A stretch of DNA of 52,159 bases from Psychrobacter sp. FME6 (GTDB lineage Bacteria; Pseudomonadota; Gammaproteobacteria; Pseudomonadales; Moraxellaceae). Positions 49,825 to 52,159 of the stretch are shown piece by piece. The notes beneath the pieces are model-generated. The model ran no database searches. It was not told the DNA's origin and worked only from the letters and a program-made list of their open reading frames with translations. Both the position numbers and the translations under genes were made by a program. Location: NCBI RefSeq assembly GCF_014861365.1, contig NZ_RRYW01000012.1:1-52159 (forward strand). Direction: 5' to 3'. Each line of letters starts with the position of its first letter. Positions within the stretch are counted from its first letter, which is position 1.

Positions 49825-51351
49825 ATGAGTAATACTCAGATCCCTTCTTCAGGGTCTAATCAGCAACCATCAAATCCAGCCACTGACGACAGCGAGCAAT
49901 TGGGTAGTTATCTCGATTTACATAAGCCAAGCTCAAGCTTTGATAGTCGTGACGCCTATCTAAATCATGAACTACAAATCATGAAACCAAAGCGCTGGCG
50001 TGCCAATTTACCTTTCCGTGATTATCGTTTTGAGTATGAAGATGCGATTCCAGCGATGGCAGCGACCATTGGTAAAGTCGTGATGGTGGGCGCCATCGCT
50101 GCTACCTTTGCAGGGCCGCTTGGTTTGGGTGATGCCTTTGTCCTAGAAAACGTTCGTTATGAGCTGTTAATCGTGGCGTTTTTTGCCATCTTATTTTCAG
50201 GCTTTTTACTCCCTACTGCCAACCTTGCTGGTACTCATGGACCTTTAATCCCGTTGATTCCTATTGTGGTGGCCGCTGGTGGTCACCCGATGGCGTTTGG
50301 CTTACTGATTGGTGCCTTTGGTTTATTACTAGCGATTAGTAAAGGGGGCAGTCTGCTGGCAAACTTGACCAGTAAAGGCGTGTGCGGTGGTTTACTGCTG
50401 TATCTGGGCTTTATTGGTACCACATCGCAGGTGAAAAACCTGTTTGCTTGGGCAGAAGGCATCGGTATGACCCATATCGCCTTTGTGGTTATTTTACTCA
50501 CTATCGTACTGTATGCGGTGTTGGAAAACTTCCAAAAGCGTTGGTTGGCCGTTCCGCTCAGCTGTTTATTAGGTGGTGGCGTCGCTTTTGCCATGGGTGC
50601 GCCATTTTCGTTTGAAACCGCGCCAGGTCTACCGAACATGAATCCGATGTATTGGTGGGGTGAAAACACCGGTTGGATGCTAGGGTTGCCCACTGTTGAG
50701 AGCTTTATCGTGGTGTTACCATTTGCCGTCTTGGCCGTTGCCATGTGGTCGCCAGACTTTTTGGGTCATCAGGTCTTCCAAAAAATCAGCTATCCGCAAC
50801 GCACTGAAAAGGTTTTGATGGATATTGATGATACGATGACTAGTGCCTCGATTCGTCAGGTAGCAGGCTCGGTACTCGGTGGCGCAAACTTTGCTTCTTC
50901 GTGGGGCACTTACATTGTGCCAGCAGCGATTGCCAAGCGTCCGATCCCAGCCGGTGCAGTTTTAACCGGTATTTTCTGTATTATTGCTGGCGTTTGGGGT
51001 TATCCCATGGACTTAGCGATTTGGGAGCCGGTCATGTGCGTGGCGCTCATTGTTGGGGTCTTTATTCCATTGCTTGAAGCAGGGATGGAGATGACACGTG
51101 AAGGCAAAACCACCCAATCCGCTGCCATTGTCGTCTTTGCTTCAGCGTTGGTTAATCCAGCCTTTGGTTGGTCAATTACCCTTGTGCTCGATAATTTAGG
51201 TTTAATTGGTTCTAAAGAACGTAGTGCCAATTTGACCAAAATGAGTCGCTGGATTATTCCCGTGATTACTTTTGTAGTCTTAACAGGCGTGATGGCCCTT
51301 GTCGGTATGTTGCCAGGTATTCCAGCATTAATGTCGAATTTCCGTCATTAG
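49825..51351 (+). CDS. DUF3360 family membrane protein
   Basis: A 508-residue polytopic inner-membrane protein matching the DUF3360 family, which resembles SulP/NCS2-type carriers. The N-terminal ~60 residues are polar, followed by RANLPFRDYRFEYEDAIPAMAATIGK at about 55-80 and at least ten hydrophobic segments with TANLAGTHGPLIPLIPIV and GGANFASSWGTYIVPAAIA as conserved-looking re-entrant-like segments. The substrate is not known. The frame opens with GTG at 49822; the ATG at 49825, with AAGGA 7 bases upstream, is preferred. Ends at a strong terminator. Confidence 0.8.
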   Translation: MSNTQIPSSGSNQQPSNPATDDSEQLGSYLDLHKPSSSFDSRDAYLNHELQIMKPKRWRANLPFRDYRFEYEDAIPAMAATIGKVVMVGAIAATFAGPLGLGDAFVLENVRYELLIVAFFAILFSGFLLPTANLAGTHGPLIPLIPIVVAAGGHPMAFGLLIGAFGLLLAISKGGSLLANLTSKGVCGGLLLYLGFIGTTSQVKNLFAWAEGIGMTHIAFVVILLTIVLYAVLENFQKRWLAVPLSCLLGGGVAFAMGAPFSFETAPGLPNMNPMYWWGENTGWMLGLPTVESFIVVLPFAVLAVAMWSPDFLGHQVFQKISYPQRTEKVLMDIDDTMTSASIRQVAGSVLGGANFASSWGTYIVPAAIAKRPIPAGAVLTGIFCIIAGVWGYPMDLAIWEPVMCVALIVGVFIPLLEAGMEMTREGKTTQSAAIVVFASALVNPAFGWSITLVLDNLGLIGSKERSANLTKMSRWIIPVITFVVLTGVMALVGMLPGIPALMSNFRH

Positions 51352-51372
51352 TCTTGCATGGATTTACTACTG

Positions 51373-51401
51373 AAAAAAACCAGCCTCGTGCTGGTTTTTT
51401 T
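51373..51401 (+). terminator. Rho-independent terminator after the DUF3360 gene
   Basis: AAAAAACCAGC pairs perfectly with GCTGGTTTTTT across a CTCGT loop, followed by one more T. Confidence 0.92.
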
Positions 51402-51472
51402 GCGCCTGTTGTTCAACGCGCGGTTGCTCAATCAATGGCTGGCTTGCAAAATGGCTTTAGTCGCCCCATTAA

Positions 51473-51598
51473 TATAGTCAGTGAGAAGTAATATCGCTAC
51501 ATCACGTACTGCAGGTACCGTTTTTTCTTGTTTGCTGTGCCTACGCAGACAGAGGCTGCAAAAAAACTATACCCGCAGTATCGTAGCGTTTTTAAAGT
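51473..51598 (+). repeat. Dispersed structured repeat, copy 2 (3' end missing)
   Basis: About 97% identical to 40546-40670. Identity stops at AAAGT (51598), exactly where sequence leading into the IS30-family transposase gene begins, so the right end may have been displaced by that insertion. Confidence 0.85.
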
Positions 51599-52159
51599 CT
51601 TAGATTAACACATGAAGTGCAATATCAAATGCGAGGTGAAAAAAAGACCTAGATGCGCTAGCATCAAAGTTTTTATCCACCGACCAAAGTGAGATTGCAA
51701 CCATGAACTATACACATCTAAGCCTAGGTGAACGATACCAGATTTATGCCCTTAAAGGGGCAAAACATAGTATTAAATTTATAGCGAGGGCGTTAAACAG
51801 AAGTCCCAGCACCATATCAAGAGAGCTTAGGCGTAATAAAGGCCTGCGCGGTTACCGAGCAAAGAATGCTAATAACAAGGCTTGTGACAGACGGTCAAAC
51901 AATGCGCCCAGCATCATCGCTGACGTATGGGATTGGGTCACAGATAAGCTAAAAGACAGCTGGAGTCCTGAACAAATAGCCGGCGTTCATGGTGGTATTA
52001 GTCACATGAGCATCTATCGCTATATCTGGAGGGACAAGAGGCAAGGCGGCACATTGTGGCAGTGTCTTCGCCGCAAAGGAAAACCTTATCGTAAGCGCCT
52101 AACGGCTGAGACCCGAGGCCGTATCAACGACAGAGTCTCGATTCATGAGCGCCCTTGTA
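51599..52159 (+). mobile_element. IS30-family insertion sequence, left part
   Basis: The transposase gene starts at 51703. The left boundary is inferred from the point where repeat copy 2 stops matching copy 1; the sequence then starts near ATTAACACATGAAGTGC. The element runs off the window, so its right end and target duplication cannot be seen. Confidence 0.7.
51703..52159 (+). CDS. IS30-family transposase, N-terminal part
   Basis: 152 codons are visible before the window ends. The start (YTHLSLGERYQIYALK) and the HTH IKFIARALNRSPSTISRELR are the hallmark of IS30-type transposases, followed by WSPEQIAGV and SHMSIYRYIW, the second DNA-binding helix region. The DDE catalytic domain would lie downstream, outside the window. 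Frame intact as far as seen. Confidence 0.92.
   Translation, partial: MNYTHLSLGERYQIYALKGAKHSIKFIARALNRSPSTISRELRRNKGLRGYRAKNANNKACDRRSNNAPSIIADVWDWVTDKLKDSWSPEQIAGVHGGISHMSIYRYIWRDKRQGGTLWQCLRRKGKPYRKRLTAETRGRINDRVSIHERPC

Overview
The window looks like a chromosomal segment of a Moraxellaceae gammaproteobacterium, most likely Psychrobacter. The best evidence is a BfmR/BfmS-type two-component pair very close to the Acinetobacter version. Supporting evidence is gene content (a P-II protein without amtB beside it, DksA-GluQ, Zur-ZnuCB opposite ZnuA, a DUF3360 membrane protein) and a moderate-to-low GC content. The genus is inferred from remembered protein similarity, not from a search.

Positions 1 to about 16,000 are one end of an integrated genomic island. 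It ends at a tRNA-Ser(GGA) gene (16003-16093, minus strand) with a P4-type tyrosine integrase beside it. The integrase has a cluster of GTTGGTCTA repeats upstream, likely arm-binding or operator sites. Moving left there is an unrecognised 365-aa gene, a 750-bp AT-rich non-coding stretch, and a minus-strand set of island genes: a YfjJ/inovirus-Gp2-like HxH protein, a zinc-ribbon membrane protein, DUF932, a YqaJ-type exonuclease, a Gp3/RDF-like protein and AlpA. Nearly all of these carry their own terminator. Further left is a plus-strand defence-type cargo: an hsdS remnant cut by what looks like an IS end, hsdR, a HipA-like kinase overlapping a DUF3037 gene, and a Schlafen-AlbA_2/ATPase protein. 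The cargo ends at a perfect 10 x 10-bp tandem repeat. The other end of the island lies outside the window.

From 16.1 kb on the content is mostly housekeeping: a secreted DNA/RNA endonuclease, a DUF2147 protein, P-II, a SulP transporter with a tandem-Usp protein, murD-ftsW (part of the cell-wall cluster), gluQ and dksA, cpdA, the zinc-uptake locus with a clear Zur box, the complete F1Fo ATP synthase cluster (atpI, atpBEFHAGDC), bfmR-bfmS, an EnvZ-like kinase, rpsP-rimM-trmD-rplS, a hotdog-fold protein and a DUF3360 transporter. The window ends inside an IS30-family transposase.

Points of interest: the defence cargo with its decameric repeat, the integrase-proximal repeat cluster, the uncharacterised island gene and adjacent non-coding region, a structured ~125-bp dispersed repeat found twice (after atpC and next to the IS30 element), and several large hairpins in the ATP synthase and other intergenic regions.
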